DNA of 64,000 bases from CAVTOO01 sp963736355 (GCA_963736355.1 CAVTOO010000004.1:248001-312000); one strand, 5' to 3'. Counted from the first letter of the stretch, positions 1 through 12,306 are shown. Translations and numbers: made by a program. The notes: generated by a model not told the origin, from the letters alone.

Positions 1-1
1 G

Positions 2-976
2 CTACTGCTTCTCCACGCCGGCATCGCGGATCTGGATGCCGACGCGTTCGAGTTCGGATTTGGTGTAGGCCGCCGCCTTGTCCGGGTCGCGGTAGTCGAT
101 TGTCGTCGCCGAGCTCTCTAGCTTGTTCTTGAGGTCGGGCTGTTCGAGCGCGTATTTCACCGCGGCCGAGAGTTCGTCCACGGTTTTGCGCTGCATGCCC
201 TTGGGGCCATACATCGTGAACCAGGATGTGAAGACCACCTTCGGATAGCCGAGCTCGGTGAAGGTCGGCACGTCGGGCAGCAGCGCCGACCGTTTCGTGG
301 CGGTCGAGGCGAGTACGCGCAGCGCGCCGGATTCCACATGCGGCTTGATGGTCGGATACGCATAGACCGCCATCGACACCACGCCCGACAGAAGATCGGT
401 GAACAATTGCCCGCTGGTGTAGGGCACATGCACCATCTCGAACTTCGCGCCCTGCTTCAGCAATTCGCCGGCCAGATGTCCGGTGGTGCCGAGACCGGCC
501 GAGCCGAAGGTGAGCTTGTCGGGATTGGCCTTCGCGTAGGCGATCAGTTCGGCCAGCGTCTTCACCGGAATATTGGCGTTGACGGCGAGGTAGGATTCCT
601 GCGCCGACACGGTGGCGATCGGCGTGAAGTCGGTGACCGGGTTGTAGCGGACCTCCTTGAAGAAGTGCGGATTGGTCGCGAAAATCTGGTTGGTGCCGAG
701 CAGGAGCGTGTGGCCGTCGGGATCTTTCTTGGCGACATATTCCGCGCCGATCATGCCGCTTGCGCCCGCGCGGTTCTCGACGATGAAGCGCCGCTTCAGC
801 TTCTCGGACATCTTGTCGGCGAGCAGGCGCGCCATCTGGTCGGTGCCGGTGCCGACGCCATAGGGCGCGACCAGCGTGACGGCGCGATCGGCCACAAGAG
901 AAGAGTCCTGTGCGGACGCGGGGTAGGCGGCGAGGGTGGCGGCCAGTATCAAAGCGGTGCGAACGAAAGCGGGCAT
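2..976 (-). CDS. Tripartite tricarboxylate transporter (Bug/TctC) solute-binding protein
   Basis: Periplasmic binding protein of the Bug/TctC family, which presents small carboxylates or similar solutes to a TctAB permease. From the chosen ATG it is 324 residues, the usual family length, and opens with a signal peptide (MPAFVRTALILAATLAAYPASAQ). An upstream ATG at 1018 would put 14 charged residues before the signal, so I prefer 976, which has AAGGA about 10 nt upstream. Family signatures are seen: the 'VTLVAPYGVGTGTDQMARLLA' type N-terminal strand-helix, the 'VENRAGASGMIGAEYVA' segment and the 'DVPTFTELGYP' loop. No tctA or tctB lies in the window, so the transporter partner and ligand are unknown. 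It is divergent from tolQ. Confidence 0.9.
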   Translation of the reverse strand: MPAFVRTALILAATLAAYPASAQDSSLVADRAVTLVAPYGVGTGTDQMARLLADKMSEKLKRRFIVENRAGASGMIGAEYVAKKDPDGHTLLLGTNQIFATNPHFFKEVRYNPVTDFTPIATVSAQESYLAVNANIPVKTLAELIAYAKANPDKLTFGSAGLGTTGHLAGELLKQGAKFEMVHVPYTSGQLFTDLLSGVVSMAVYAYPTIKPHVESGALRVLASTATKRSALLPDVPTFTELGYPKVVFTSWFTMYGPKGMQRKTVDELSAAVKYALEQPDLKNKLESSATTIDYRDPDKAAAYTKSELERVGIQIRDAGVEKQ

Positions 977-1397
977 TTCCTCGAAATCCTTTTTGTTATG
1001 GAGGCCGGCGCAAGACATCCGGCGAAGGCGATCATGCCGGTGGTCGGCGCACCGACGCTAGCGGCAGCCGGGCCGATCCGGTAGGGCGGGCGGAAGCATG
1101 CCATCCCGGCGGGCAGGGCGGTCCAGCCATCACAAAGCCCTCATTTCAAAGGCATTCCAAGGGGTTGAGCGGGGTTTGGTAACCTCTTCTTAACCATCAT
1201 CCCTGTCATGTAAGAGGTGTGAAAATGGGGATAAACCCTCATTTCGACACGTTTGGCGGGAATGTCGGCGCGGCCGTAGGGCCCGCTCGATTGACCCGTG
1301 ATTTCATGGGGTTCGTCGCGGCACGAAATCGCGCCTGGGCCTGGTTGCGGCAGCCGGCTTGCCGGCACAGACGAGCGGCCTTGGGGGCCGCACGGGG
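977..1397. other. Divergent intergenic region upstream of tolQ
   Basis: About 420 bases between the orphan binding protein (leftward) and tolQ (rightward). No convincing gene is seen. Both genes should have promoters here, but I could not pick a clear -35/-10 pair. The ybgC thioesterase gene that often precedes tolQ in proteobacteria is absent from this position. Confidence 0.5.
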
Positions 1398-2210
<813 letters not shown>

Positions 2211-2296
2211 ACCCGATCGTAGGTCGTCCGCGAAAGATGCGAATGAGCAGAAAACAGCAAAAACGGCGGTTTTCGTGCCGTTTAAGGATCGCTAGA

Positions 2297-2746
2297 ATGG
2301 GTATGGGAATGGCTTCATCCGGGCATGGCGGGCGGCATCGCCGCCGTCGCGCGCCGGTCATGGCCGAGATCAACGTCACGCCGATGGTGGACGTGATGCT
2401 GGTCTTGCTCATCATCTTCATGGTGTCGGCGCCGCTGCTGACTGTCGGCGTGCCGCTCGATTTGCCGCAAAGCCAGGCCAAGAGTCTGGAGCAGGACAAG
2501 GAGCCGCTGACGGTGTCGGTGGATGCAGCCGGAAAGGTGTTCCTCAACAACACCGAGACGTCGATGGATCAGCTTGTTCCCAAGCTCAAGGCCATCGCCG
2601 ACGCGCGCGGCGGCGGCACCACCGAGCGCGTGCTGTTCCGTGCCGACAAGGCATCGGCCTATGGTTCGGCGGCGCAGGTGATGGGGCTGTTGTCGTCCTC
2701 GGGCTTCAACCGCATCGCGCTGGTGACGGAAGTGCAACAGAAGTGA
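2297..2746 (+). CDS. tolR: Tol-Pal system protein TolR
   Basis: ExbD/TolR-family subunit with one transmembrane helix and a periplasmic domain; it partners TolQ in the proton-driven motor. The start at 2297 is chosen because AAGGA lies 8 nt upstream and it gives 149 residues, the normal size. An upstream in-frame ATG at 2237 has no such site. The short cytoplasmic tail is basic (GHGGRHRRRRAP). It is followed by 'EINVTPMVDVMLVLLIIFM', containing the essential membrane aspartate, then the periplasmic domain ending '...SGFNRIALVTEVQQK'. It sits between tolQ and tolA, as in the classical operon. Confidence 0.96.
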   Translation: MGMGMASSGHGGRHRRRRAPVMAEINVTPMVDVMLVLLIIFMVSAPLLTVGVPLDLPQSQAKSLEQDKEPLTVSVDAAGKVFLNNTETSMDQLVPKLKAIADARGGGTTERVLFRADKASAYGSAAQVMGLLSSSGFNRIALVTEVQQK

Positions 2747-2768
2747 CGAGGCGTTCGTAAGCGACAGG

Positions 2769-3702
2769 ATGACCGACAAGGCGACCAGAAAATCATGGAT
2801 CTACTCCGCTGCCGCGCATGCGCTGGTGGCTGCGGTCAGCCTGTTGTCGTTTTTCGCCAAGCCTTACAATTCCGTCCCCGTGGACTCGATCTCGGTCGAG
2901 ATCATTTCCGCCGATCAGTTGCCGAGCGTGATGAAGGGCATCAAGACCGGCGACAAGACCGAGAAGAAGGCGCTGGTCGAGAAGGTCGCGGAGGCCGAAG
3001 CCGATTGAAGACGCCGTCGGCAAGATCGACAAGAAAACCGTCGTGACCGACGCTGCGCCGAAGGAACAGCCCGAGCCGAAGCCGGTCGAAAAGAAGCCCG
3101 ATCCGCCGAAGGAAGTTGAAAAGAAGGCCGAGGCGCCGAAGGCCGAGAAGAAGGCCGAGCCCAAGCCCGAGCCGAAGATCGATCCCATTGCGGAGGCGAT
3201 CAAGCAGGAATCCAAGAAGCCGCAGCCGAAGCAGGAAACCAAATCCGCGCCGACGCCGCAGGCCAAGCCGCGTGAGCGCGTATTCGACACGAACCAGATC
3301 GCGGCACTGATCGACAAGCGCGATCCGTCGCGCCAGGCCGCCACCGGCGATACGCTCAGTCCGAAGGGCGCGCTCGGCAAGGCCAATGCGTCGGCCGCGA
3401 ACAATTCCGCGACATGGGGCGCGATGTTCAAGGAACAGGTCGAGCGCTGCTGGACCAAGCCCTATGGCAACGCTGAGGCGATGCGCAAGGAAGCGGCGTT
3501 TTCGATCCGGCTGAAGCGCGACGGTAACCTCGAGACCGCGCCGCAGCCGCTCGATCAAAACGCCGATCCTGCGTTCCGCATCTATCAGGAAGGCGCCTAT
3601 CGCGCCATCATTGCCTGTCAGCCCTATCGCCTGCCGGCGCAATGGTACGACGAGTGGAAATTCTTCGATCCGGTGTTCCAGGAATCTAACCGCGCGACTT
3701 AA
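2769..3702 (+). CDS. tolA: Tol-Pal system protein TolA (frame broken at about 2996)
   Basis: TolA links the TolQR motor to the outer-membrane Pal/TolB complex. The first part (2769-3008) has the N-terminal membrane anchor 'SAAAHALVAAVSLLSFF'. The second part, in the next frame up to 3702, holds the Lys/Pro/Glu-rich periplasmic domain and the TolA C-terminal domain (from 'NNSATWGAMFKEQVERCW' on). Reading through an apparent extra G at about 2996 (gaggcc[g]aagccg) joins the frames as 'EAKPIEDAVGKIDKKTVV', giving about 310 aa. As written, the first frame stops at 3006-3008. This is most likely a sequence error, since tolB and pal downstream are intact. Confidence 0.93.
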
Positions 3703-3717
3703 GGATCTGACTGCATC

Positions 3718-5079
3718 ATGTTCAGTGATCGGCGTACGCCCATCGTCTCTCTTCCGCTCAGCCGACGTCAGCTGATGCTTGGCGGCGCGTCCGCGGGTCT
3801 TGTGATGGCGAGCGCGCTGCGTCCGGCCTTTGGGCAAGGCGCCCGCGTTATCATCAGCGAAGGCCAGTTCAAGCCGATCCCCATCGCGCTGCCGAGCTTC
3901 GTCGCGGGCACCGGCCAGGATGCCGAAGTCAGCAACGGCGTCACCGGCGTCATTGCCAACAATCTGGCGCGCAGCGGTTTGTTTCAGGTCATCGACCAGG
4001 CCGCCTATATCGAGCGCGCGATCAATGTCGATGCCGCGCCGAATTTCAACAACTGGAAGACGATCAACGCGCAGGCGCTGGTGACCGGCCGCATGACGCG
4101 CCAGCAGGACGGGCGCATCAAGGCCGAGTTCCGGCTGTGGGACGTGTTCTCCGCGCAGCAGCTCACCGGCCAGCAATATTTCACCACGCAGGACAACTGG
4201 CGGCGCATCGCGCACATCATCTCGGATGCGATCTACGAGCGTCTCACCGGCGAGAAGGGCTATTTCGACAGCCGCGTCGTGTTCGTCGACGAGAGCGGCC
4301 CGAAGGAGCGCCGCGTCAAGCGCCTCGCCATCATGGATCAGGACGGCGCCAATGTGCGCTATCTCACGCGCGGGCAGGACATCGTGCTCACCCCGCGCTT
4401 CTCGCCCTCGACGCAGGAAATCACCTATATGGAATTCGCGCAGGGCAACCCGCGCGTCTATCTCCTCAATATCGAGACCGGCCAGCGCGAGGTCGTCGGC
4501 AATTTCCCCGGCATGTCGTTTGCGCCGCGCTTCTCGCCCGATGGCCAGCGCGTCATCATGAGCCTGCAGCAGGGCGCCAATGCCAACTTGTTCGTGATGG
4601 ATCTGCGCTCCAAGACAACGACGCGCCTCACCGACACCAGCGCCATCGACACCGCGCCGTGCTATTCGCCGGACGGCTCGAAGATCTGCTTCGAGAGCGA
4701 CCGCGGCGGCCGCTCGCAGATTTACGTGATGGCGGCGACGGGCGGCGCGGCACAGCGCATCTCGTTCGACGAGGGCACCTATTCGACGCCGGTGTGGTCG
4801 CCGCGCGGCGATTTCATCGCCTTCACCAAGCAGGGCGGCGGCAAGTTTTCCATCGGCATCATGAAGACCGACGGCTCGGGCGAGCGCATCCTCACCGAGG
4901 GCTATCACAATGAAGGCCCGACCTTCGCGCCGAACGGCCGCGTCGTGATGTTCTTCCGCGAGCCCGGCGGCGCCGCCGGTCCGTCTCTTTATAGTGTCGA
5001 CGTCTCGGGGCGGAACGAACTCAAGGTTCCGACGCCGGGCTTCGCGTCCGACCCGGCCTGGTCGCCGCTGCTTTCCTAG
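3718..5079 (+). CDS. tolB: Tol-Pal system beta-propeller protein TolB
   Basis: Periplasmic TolB, which binds Pal and is displaced by TolA. It has 453 residues: an N-terminal signal, an alpha/beta domain (about 40-175), then a six-bladed WD40-like propeller with repeated 'PRFSPDGQ', 'PCYSPDGSKICFESDR', 'PVWSPRGDFIAFT' and 'PTFAPNGR' motifs. The signal contains 'LSRRQLMLGGASAGLVMAS', with a twin arginine followed by a long hydrophobic run, so Tat export is possible; this is inferred only. It starts 15 nt after tolA, in the same operon. No defect is seen. Confidence 0.97.
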   Translation: MFSDRRTPIVSLPLSRRQLMLGGASAGLVMASALRPAFGQGARVIISEGQFKPIPIALPSFVAGTGQDAEVSNGVTGVIANNLARSGLFQVIDQAAYIERAINVDAAPNFNNWKTINAQALVTGRMTRQQDGRIKAEFRLWDVFSAQQLTGQQYFTTQDNWRRIAHIISDAIYERLTGEKGYFDSRVVFVDESGPKERRVKRLAIMDQDGANVRYLTRGQDIVLTPRFSPSTQEITYMEFAQGNPRVYLLNIETGQREVVGNFPGMSFAPRFSPDGQRVIMSLQQGANANLFVMDLRSKTTTRLTDTSAIDTAPCYSPDGSKICFESDRGGRSQIYVMAATGGAAQRISFDEGTYSTPVWSPRGDFIAFTKQGGGKFSIGIMKTDGSGERILTEGYHNEGPTFAPNGRVVMFFREPGGAAGPSLYSVDVSGRNELKVPTPGFASDPAWSPLLS

Positions 5080-5306
5080 GCATGCCTCTATAATAAGTGA
5101 AGTGCGTCAGATGGGGCGACGGTTCCCATTCCCGCCTTATTTACTCCGCATTAACGCTGACATTCGCTTTAACGTCTCTCATGGCATTTGATGGGTCTTT
5201 GCAAGGGCTCATCAAGGTTGATGAAATGTTCGCTTAACCAAGGCGGGCTAGACCATTCTCAGAGAGATTTTACGAGCCTTAGTTACGAGCCTTGGAGGCC
5301 CCCGGA

Positions 5307-5801
5307 ATGACTATTCAATCGCCCCTCCTGCGCGGGTTGAAATTCGCCGCTGCTTTCGCGGTCGCGCTCTCAATGGCCGCATGCGCCAACAAGTCCGGCG
5401 TCGATGCCAATGGCGCGCTGGCCGGTGCCGCCACGCCTGGCAGCCAGCAGGATTTCGTCGTCAATGTCGGCGATCGCGTCTTCTTCGAAAGCGATTCCAC
5501 GGATCTGACGCCGCAGTCGGTCGCCACGCTCGAGAAGCAGGCGCAGTGGCTGCAGAATTATAACCGCTACGCCTTCACCATCGAAGGCCATGCCGACGAA
5601 CGCGGCACGCGCGAATACAATATCGCGCTCGGTGCCCGTCGCGCCCAGGCGGTTCGCGATTATCTCGCCTCGCGCGGCATCGATGCCGCGCGCATGAAGA
5701 CGATTTCCTACGGCAAGGAGCGCCCGGTGGCGGTGTGTAACGACATCTCCTGCTGGTCGCAGAATCGCCGCGCGGTCACGGTGCTGAACGCGACGTCGTA
5801 A
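5307..5801 (+). CDS. pal: Peptidoglycan-associated lipoprotein Pal
   Basis: Outer-membrane lipoprotein that anchors the envelope to peptidoglycan and binds TolB. Start 5307 has GGAGG 8 nt upstream. A lipoprotein signal ends at the lipobox 'LSMAAC', with the lipidated Cys near residue 27. The OmpA-like domain follows, with 'VFFESDSTDLT', 'TIEGHADERGTREYN' (diaminopimelate-binding loop) and 'ALGARRAQAVRDYL'. Length is 164 aa, normal for the family. It follows tolB after a 227 nt gap and may also have its own promoter there. Confidence 0.97.
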   Translation: MTIQSPLLRGLKFAAAFAVALSMAACANKSGVDANGALAGAATPGSQQDFVVNVGDRVFFESDSTDLTPQSVATLEKQAQWLQNYNRYAFTIEGHADERGTREYNIALGARRAQAVRDYLASRGIDAARMKTISYGKERPVAVCNDISCWSQNRRAVTVLNATS

Positions 5802-5831
5802 TTTACGGTCTGGACTAGGCTGTTGTCGGAG

Positions 5832-5866
5832 CCGGCGTCTCTTCCTGGGGGCGCCGGTTTCTTTTT
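5832..5866 (+). terminator. Possible intrinsic terminator after pal
   Basis: A short GC stem (ccggcg ... cgccgg, 6 bp, 14-base loop) followed by tttcttttt. The stem is short for its loop, so this may be a partial terminator between pal and cpoB. Confidence 0.5.
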
Positions 5867-6045
5867 GGGGGATCACTGGCGCGTGACGCCATTGCTCCAG
5901 ACACAATTTAGGCGCACTCAGGCTTGTATTAGAAGTGGCCTGCGCGGGCCGCTGTCCGGCGGCGGAAATGCGCAGGTTATTGAAGCTGAATCAGTATCTT
6001 GATCTGTATCTCAGTCCTTGGCTTGGCTGGAGCCCGAGAGTCCCG

Positions 6046-7114
6046 ATGAGCGTCTCTGTTGCTGGTCTTCGTATCGTTTCGGTTGCCATTGTTCTTGTCG
6101 CGCTGGCGGTGCCTGAGCGGGCGCGCGCGCAAGCCGACGATCTCGTCCTTCGGCTGAACCGCGCCGAGCAGCAGGTGCGCGAACTCACCGGTCAGCTCGA
6201 GCAATTGCAGCATCGCAATCGGCAACTCGAGCAGCAGCTGGGCGGCGCGCCCGCGCAGCCCCAGCAGAGCGCGGTGCAGCCTCCGATGCAGCCTCAGCAA
6301 CAGCCGCCGATGTCGCAACCCGTGCCGCAGCCGCAGATTGCCGCGCCGCCGATCCAGCAGCAGCCTCCGCAGCAGCAGGCGTCACAAGGTGGCCGCGGCG
6401 ATGCGTTTGATCCGTCGCGAAACCCCAATGCGCCCGGCGTTCCTCGCACGCTCGGCGGTTCCGCGCCCGTGGTCGATGAGCCCGATGTCGGAGCGCCCGG
6501 CGGTCGTGCAGCCGGTGCACCGCTCGATCTCTCCACCATGGGCTCCGCGCCTTCCGCCAATGCCGGTGCGCCGATGCAGCCCCAGATGCAGCAACAGCCG
6601 GCCCGCCGATGCAGCCCCCATGCAGCAACAGCCGATACAGCAGCCGCCTGCGCGCAGCGCGTCGGTGAGCCCGACGCTGCCGCCGTCGCAGACGCCGAAG
6701 GACGAATTCGATCTCGGCTACGGCTATGTGCTGCGCAAGGATTATGCGCTGGCCGAGGATACGCTGCGCGGATTCCTGCAGAAATATCCGTCCGATCCGC
6801 TGGCGGTCGAGGCGCAGTATTGGCTGGGCGAGAGCCTGTTCCAGCGGCAGCGCTATCGCGATGCCGCGGAGTCGTTCCTGAAAGTGACCACAGGCTATGG
6901 CAACAATTCCGCCAAGGGCGCGGAAGGCTTGCTGCGGCTGGGTCAGTCGCTCGCCGCGCTGAAAGAGCGCGAAGCTGCCTGCGCCGCCTTCGGCGAGGTC
7001 AATCGCAAATATCCGCGCGCTCCGGCGAGCGTGAAGCAGGGCGTGGATCGTGAGCAAAAGCGCGCAGTGCAGCTGCTGATCCCACAACGCGGACGGTGGG
7101 GAAGGTCGCGCTGA
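6046..7114 (+). CDS. cpoB: Cell division coordinator CpoB / YbgF (frame broken near 6601-6619)
   Basis: Periplasmic TPR protein of the Tol-Pal cluster that coordinates outer-membrane constriction with peptidoglycan synthesis. The start at 6046 precedes a signal peptide (SVSVAGLRIVSVAIVLVALA). A short coiled coil follows ('LNRAEQQVRELTGQLEQLQH'), then a long Gln/Pro-rich linker, then TPR repeats ('DEFDLGYGYVLRKDYALAED', 'AVEAQYWLGESLFQRQRY'). The frame slips by +1 within the low-complexity Gln/Pro tract at 6601-6619. The TPR part then runs to the TGA at 7112. Intact length would be about 355 aa. The repetitive tract is an error-prone place for sequencing, but replication slippage is also possible. 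Confidence 0.9.
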
Positions 7115-7233
7115 AAGCGGCGGGACGGGGGGCATCTGACTTCGCGCAAGATCATCCCCGCTAAAGAAACCCTTCCCCGTCTCGGTCGCCGAGGCGCGAG
7201 CTCTTTTTCTGACTGGCAGACGTTCCCGTCATT

Positions 7234-8472
7234 GTGCTTGCCGTGTCCGGCGGGCCGGATTCCACCGCTCTGTTGTGGCTCGCGGCGCGCTGGCGCAAGG
7301 CACACAAACGCGGGCCGAAGCTCGTCGCCATCACGGTCGATCACGGCCTGCGCCCGGAGGCGAAGACTGAGGCGCGTGCGGTGAAGCGCCTCGCTGACTC
7401 CCTTGGCATCGAACATCGCACGCTTGTTTGGCGCGGTGCGAAGCCCGCCACCGGCTTGCAGGCGGCGGCGCGCATGGCGCGCTACGCTCTGATGGCGAAG
7501 GCCGCACGTCAGGCGGGCGCCACCCACATCATGACCGCGCACAGCCGCGACGATCAGGCCGAGACCGTGTTGATGCGCCTGGCGCGCGGCAGCGGCATCG
7601 GCGGGCTCGCGGCCATGTCGAAGGAAAGCGTCGTCCCCACGGCCGACACCGATGAAGCCTCAACCATCGTGCTCGCGCGTCCGCTGCTCGATATCCCCAA
7701 GGTCCGGCTGGTAGCGACCTTGCGCGCGCACAAGATCGATTTCGCGGAGGATGCCTCCAATGACGATCCGCGCTTCACGCGCGTGCGCTGGCGCGGGCTG
7801 ATGCCGCCGCTCGCCGCAGAAGGCCTCGATTCATGGACGCTGTCGCGTTTGTCGCGCCGCGCGGGGCGGGCCGAGGAGGCGCTGGCGCTGGCAGCCCTCG
7901 GGGCCGAGCGCGCGCTGGTCGCGGATGTCGGTGCTGCGATGTTTGCCGTCGCCTGCGATGCGGCTGCCTTCGCCAAATTGCCGGCCGAAATTCGCCTGCG
8001 CCTCGTGGGGCGCATGGTGGCGCGGGTCGGCGGCGAGGGCGCGCCCGAACTCGGCAAGCTCGAGGCGCTGATGGAGGCGCTCGAAGACGCCCATTCGCGC
8101 GGCGTCACACTGCGCCGGACACTCGCCGGCGCGGTGGTTAGCATTGATAAACGGTGCATTTCAGCGTCGCGCGCGCCGGCTCGCCGGGTCCATGCGCCGA
8201 AAAGCCAGAAGCGCTCCACTCGCGCGCCGAGTTGCGAAATCCTCTTAACCACGCCGTGGGACGAAAGGCCAAGACGCCGCAAATTCGACGGAAAACGCGC
8301 TACAATGCGTCAAATCGCCTATCTCGCGGCCGGAATCAGTACGTCAGACAAGTCTTGGCAGCGGCAGTGGGCGAGCCTACTTAAAAGACCTGATCTAGGG
8401 ACGTACCAAGGGACCGCCGCAGGCTCAGCCAGCAACCGCAACCGGACCGCGAACAGGCGGCCTAGGAACTAG
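7234..8472 (+). CDS. tilS: tRNA(Ile)-lysidine synthetase TilS (5' end broken, long C-terminus)
   Basis: TilS converts C34 of tRNA-Ile(CAU) to lysidine so that it reads AUA. The PP-loop 'VLAVSGGPDSTALLWLA' sits at the very start, and 'TAHSRDDQAETVLMRLARGSG' follows. The frame before 7234 meets TGA at 7210. However, sequence from about 7176 in another frame reads 'PVSVAEARALF', which looks like the missing N-terminus, so one base appears inserted around 7205-7213. The C-terminal 100 residues after about 8150 are basic and not family-like. The normal stop may have been lost, since the frame runs to 3 nt before ftsH. Confidence 0.88.
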   Translation: MLAVSGGPDSTALLWLAARWRKAHKRGPKLVAITVDHGLRPEAKTEARAVKRLADSLGIEHRTLVWRGAKPATGLQAAARMARYALMAKAARQAGATHIMTAHSRDDQAETVLMRLARGSGIGGLAAMSKESVVPTADTDEASTIVLARPLLDIPKVRLVATLRAHKIDFAEDASNDDPRFTRVRWRGLMPPLAAEGLDSWTLSRLSRRAGRAEEALALAALGAERALVADVGAAMFAVACDAAAFAKLPAEIRLRLVGRMVARVGGEGAPELGKLEALMEALEDAHSRGVTLRRTLAGAVVSIDKRCISASRAPARRVHAPKSQKRSTRAPSCEILLTTPWDERPRRRKFDGKRATMRQIAYLAAGISTSDKSWQRQWASLLKRPDLGTYQGTAAGSASNRNRTANRRPRN

Positions 8473-8475
8473 TCG

Positions 8476-10393
<1,918 letters not shown>

Positions 10394-10417
10394 TCGACTG
10401 ACATCAACCTGTTATTG

Positions 10418-10444
10418 AAACGCCCGCCTTACCGGCGGGCGTTT
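10418..10444. terminator. Bidirectional terminator between ftsH and the convergent gene
   Basis: Perfect 11-bp stem aaacgcccgcc / ggcgggcgttt with a 5-base loop, T-rich on both strands. It lies between the convergent ends of ftsH and the secreted protein at 10466. Confidence 0.85.
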
Positions 10445-10465
10445 TGATTCAGGGAGTCCGCTCGT

Positions 10466-11511
10466 TCAGAACTTGCAGGCGGTCTCGTCGGCTTCCGTCA
10501 GCTTAAAGCTTTTGTCGTCGGCGCCGAGCCCGGCCTTGAGCAGCGAGGCGAACACGCCGCGGCGGTCGCGCAGCATGATGTCCTTGTCGCCCGCGCGGGC
10601 GAGATGGAAGCCTCTGTCCGAGCCGCTCTTCGGTTCGGTGCAGGCATAGACGTAGTTGTCCGGCGCGCATTCGGCCGTGGTCGTGAACGTCTTGCCGTCG
10701 CGCCGCTCGATGCGGAAGGTGAGCCTGTGCACCGGATACTCGTCCGGCTTGTAGGCGTCGTCCTTCGGCTTGATGACGGCGATGCGGCGGACCTGTTGCT
10801 TCGGATGCGCCGCCAGATGCGCGGCGTCGTAGGCGCGGGCGAAGCAACGGTTGTCGGCGGTCGGCAAGCCGCGCGCGGATAGGCGGACCCTGGTTGGCGA
10901 AGCGCGGGCTTGCGCGCATCGCGCATGGCCATGCAGGCGGCGATCGGCTGCGGCGTCAGGCGGAATGTCTTGTCGTCGGTGCCGGGCAGCACGTTGACCG
11001 AGTTGTTTTGCTCTTCCTCGGTTCCGCCGCAGCCGCCGACCACCACGAAACCCTCATTGGCGAGGCCAAGCTCGTTGCCGTCCGTCTTGAGGCGGAAACT
11101 GCCGCCGTCGCAGTCAATGGCGCAGAACGCTGTGCCGTCGTCGCGCTTGCTGCACGAAAAGCTATTCGAGTAGACGCCCTGGCGGCCACGCAGGCGCACA
11201 TAGGCGTCGAGATTGATGCGGCCGTCGTCGCCGTCGTTCTCCTTCAGCGAGGCGGGGTCATCCGGCGGATTTTCGGAATTGGCGTCGACGGTGAAGTCGC
11301 GGAACAGGAAGATACTCGTTACCTGTTGCTTGGGTCGGCTCGCCAGATGCGCGGCATCGTAGTCGCGGCCGAAGCAGGCTTCCTGTTTCAACGGCATGTG
11401 CTTGGGCAAAGGCGATGACTGCAGCTGCGCAGACGCGGTTCCGATCGCTGCCAGCATCATCATCCCGGCCAAAAAGCCGGACCGCAAACCGAGGCCTGAT
11501 CGTCCCGTCAT
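10466..11511 (-). CDS. Secreted protein with two repeated Cys-containing domains (frame broken near 10870)
   Basis: No function recognised. A signal peptide (SGFLAGMMMLAAIGTASAQ) is followed by two copies of a domain. Copy 1 opens 'CFGRDYDAAHLASRPKQQVT' and copy 2 opens 'CFARAYDAAHLAAHPKQQVR'. Each continues with a 'LxxRGRQGVYSNSFSC'- or 'TFTTTAECAPDNYVYAC'-like beta-rich stretch and ends 'DDKTFRLTPQPIAACMA' or 'DDKSFKLTEADETACKF'. Paired cysteines suggest disulphides in the periplasm. The two halves are in different frames, and restoring one missing base at about 10870 joins them into about 348 aa. It is convergent with ftsH and divergent from the TetR gene. Confidence 0.8.
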
Positions 11512-11636
11512 CGTTCCGCTCCCGTGATCGATTGATGTTGGTCGTCGAACTGCCTCGGTCCGTTCAATATCTCTCTACCGCGAATAATTCGTCTCTGCTA
11601 TGAACTCGTATTCATTTCTTGGCAGAGGTCGATTCG

Positions 11637-12302
11637 GTGGCCTATCGCCGCACCACAGAGGTCGTCAGCCGTCTCGCCGCCCGCCGCGCGGCGATTTTGT
11701 CGGCCGCGCGTGACGCGGCGGCAGAGAGCGGCATGGACGCGGTTCAGATCGCGCCTGTTGCTGCGCGCGCGCATGTCGCGGCCGGCACGGTCTATCGCTA
11801 TTTTCCGTCCAAGGCCGAACTCGTCTCCGAACTGATCGAAGACGTCACCCGCAGCGAACTCAGCGCCATTCGCAAGGCCGCGAACGCCGCGCCGGGTCCG
11901 GTCTCGGCGCTGGCCGCTGCCATCGCCACCGCGGCGATGCATGTGCTGCAGAACCGCCGCCTCGCCTGGGCGATCATCTCAGAGCCCGTCGATGTCGATG
12001 TCGCGCCTGCACGCCTGGCCGGACGCCAGGCGATTGCCGGCGAGATCGAATCGCGGCTGAAGGTCGCGATCGGCGGCGGCTTCGTGCCGGCGCAGGATGC
12101 GGCGCTGTCGGCTACCGCCATTATCGGCGCGCTGCATGAGGGCGCCATCGGTCCGCTCGCGCCGGCCTCGCAGGATGCCGCGCGGCTGCACGAAGCCGTT
12201 CAGATGCTGACATTGTTTGCGCTGCGCGCGGTCGGCGTGCTTGATGCTCGCGCCCGCGGTCTCGTGGTGCAGACGGTGGTTTCACCCAAGGCGGGCGCGT
12301 AG
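11637..12302 (+). CDS. TetR/AcrR family transcriptional regulator
   Basis: One-component repressor with an N-terminal TetR helix-turn-helix (about residues 10-60: 'RAAILSAARDAAAESGMDAV' then 'IAPVAARAHVAAGTVYRYF' and 'PSKAELVSELI') and a ligand-binding C-terminal half that I cannot assign. The GTG at 11637 is preferred because AGAGG sits 8 nt upstream. A TTG at 11619 is an alternative adding 6 residues. Length from 11637 is 221 aa. It is divergent from the duplicated secreted protein, which could be a target by position, and convergent with the cytochrome c gene. The ligand is unknown. Confidence 0.9.
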   Translation: MAYRRTTEVVSRLAARRAAILSAARDAAAESGMDAVQIAPVAARAHVAAGTVYRYFPSKAELVSELIEDVTRSELSAIRKAANAAPGPVSALAAAIATAAMHVLQNRRLAWAIISEPVDVDVAPARLAGRQAIAGEIESRLKVAIGGGFVPAQDAALSATAIIGALHEGAIGPLAPASQDAARLHEAVQMLTLFALRAVGVLDARARGLVVQTVVSPKAGA

Positions 12303-12306
12303 GCCC

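Noticed and set aside
2990..3010. Programmed ribosomal frameshift in tolA.
   Set aside because: No slippery heptamer or downstream structure is evident, and similar breaks occur in many unrelated genes here.
2941..4908. Long open frame on the minus strand opposite tolB and tolA (655 residues).
   Set aside because: Arg/Ala/His-rich translation with no family features, exactly antisense to tolB, a gene with strong evidence; typical of high-GC DNA.
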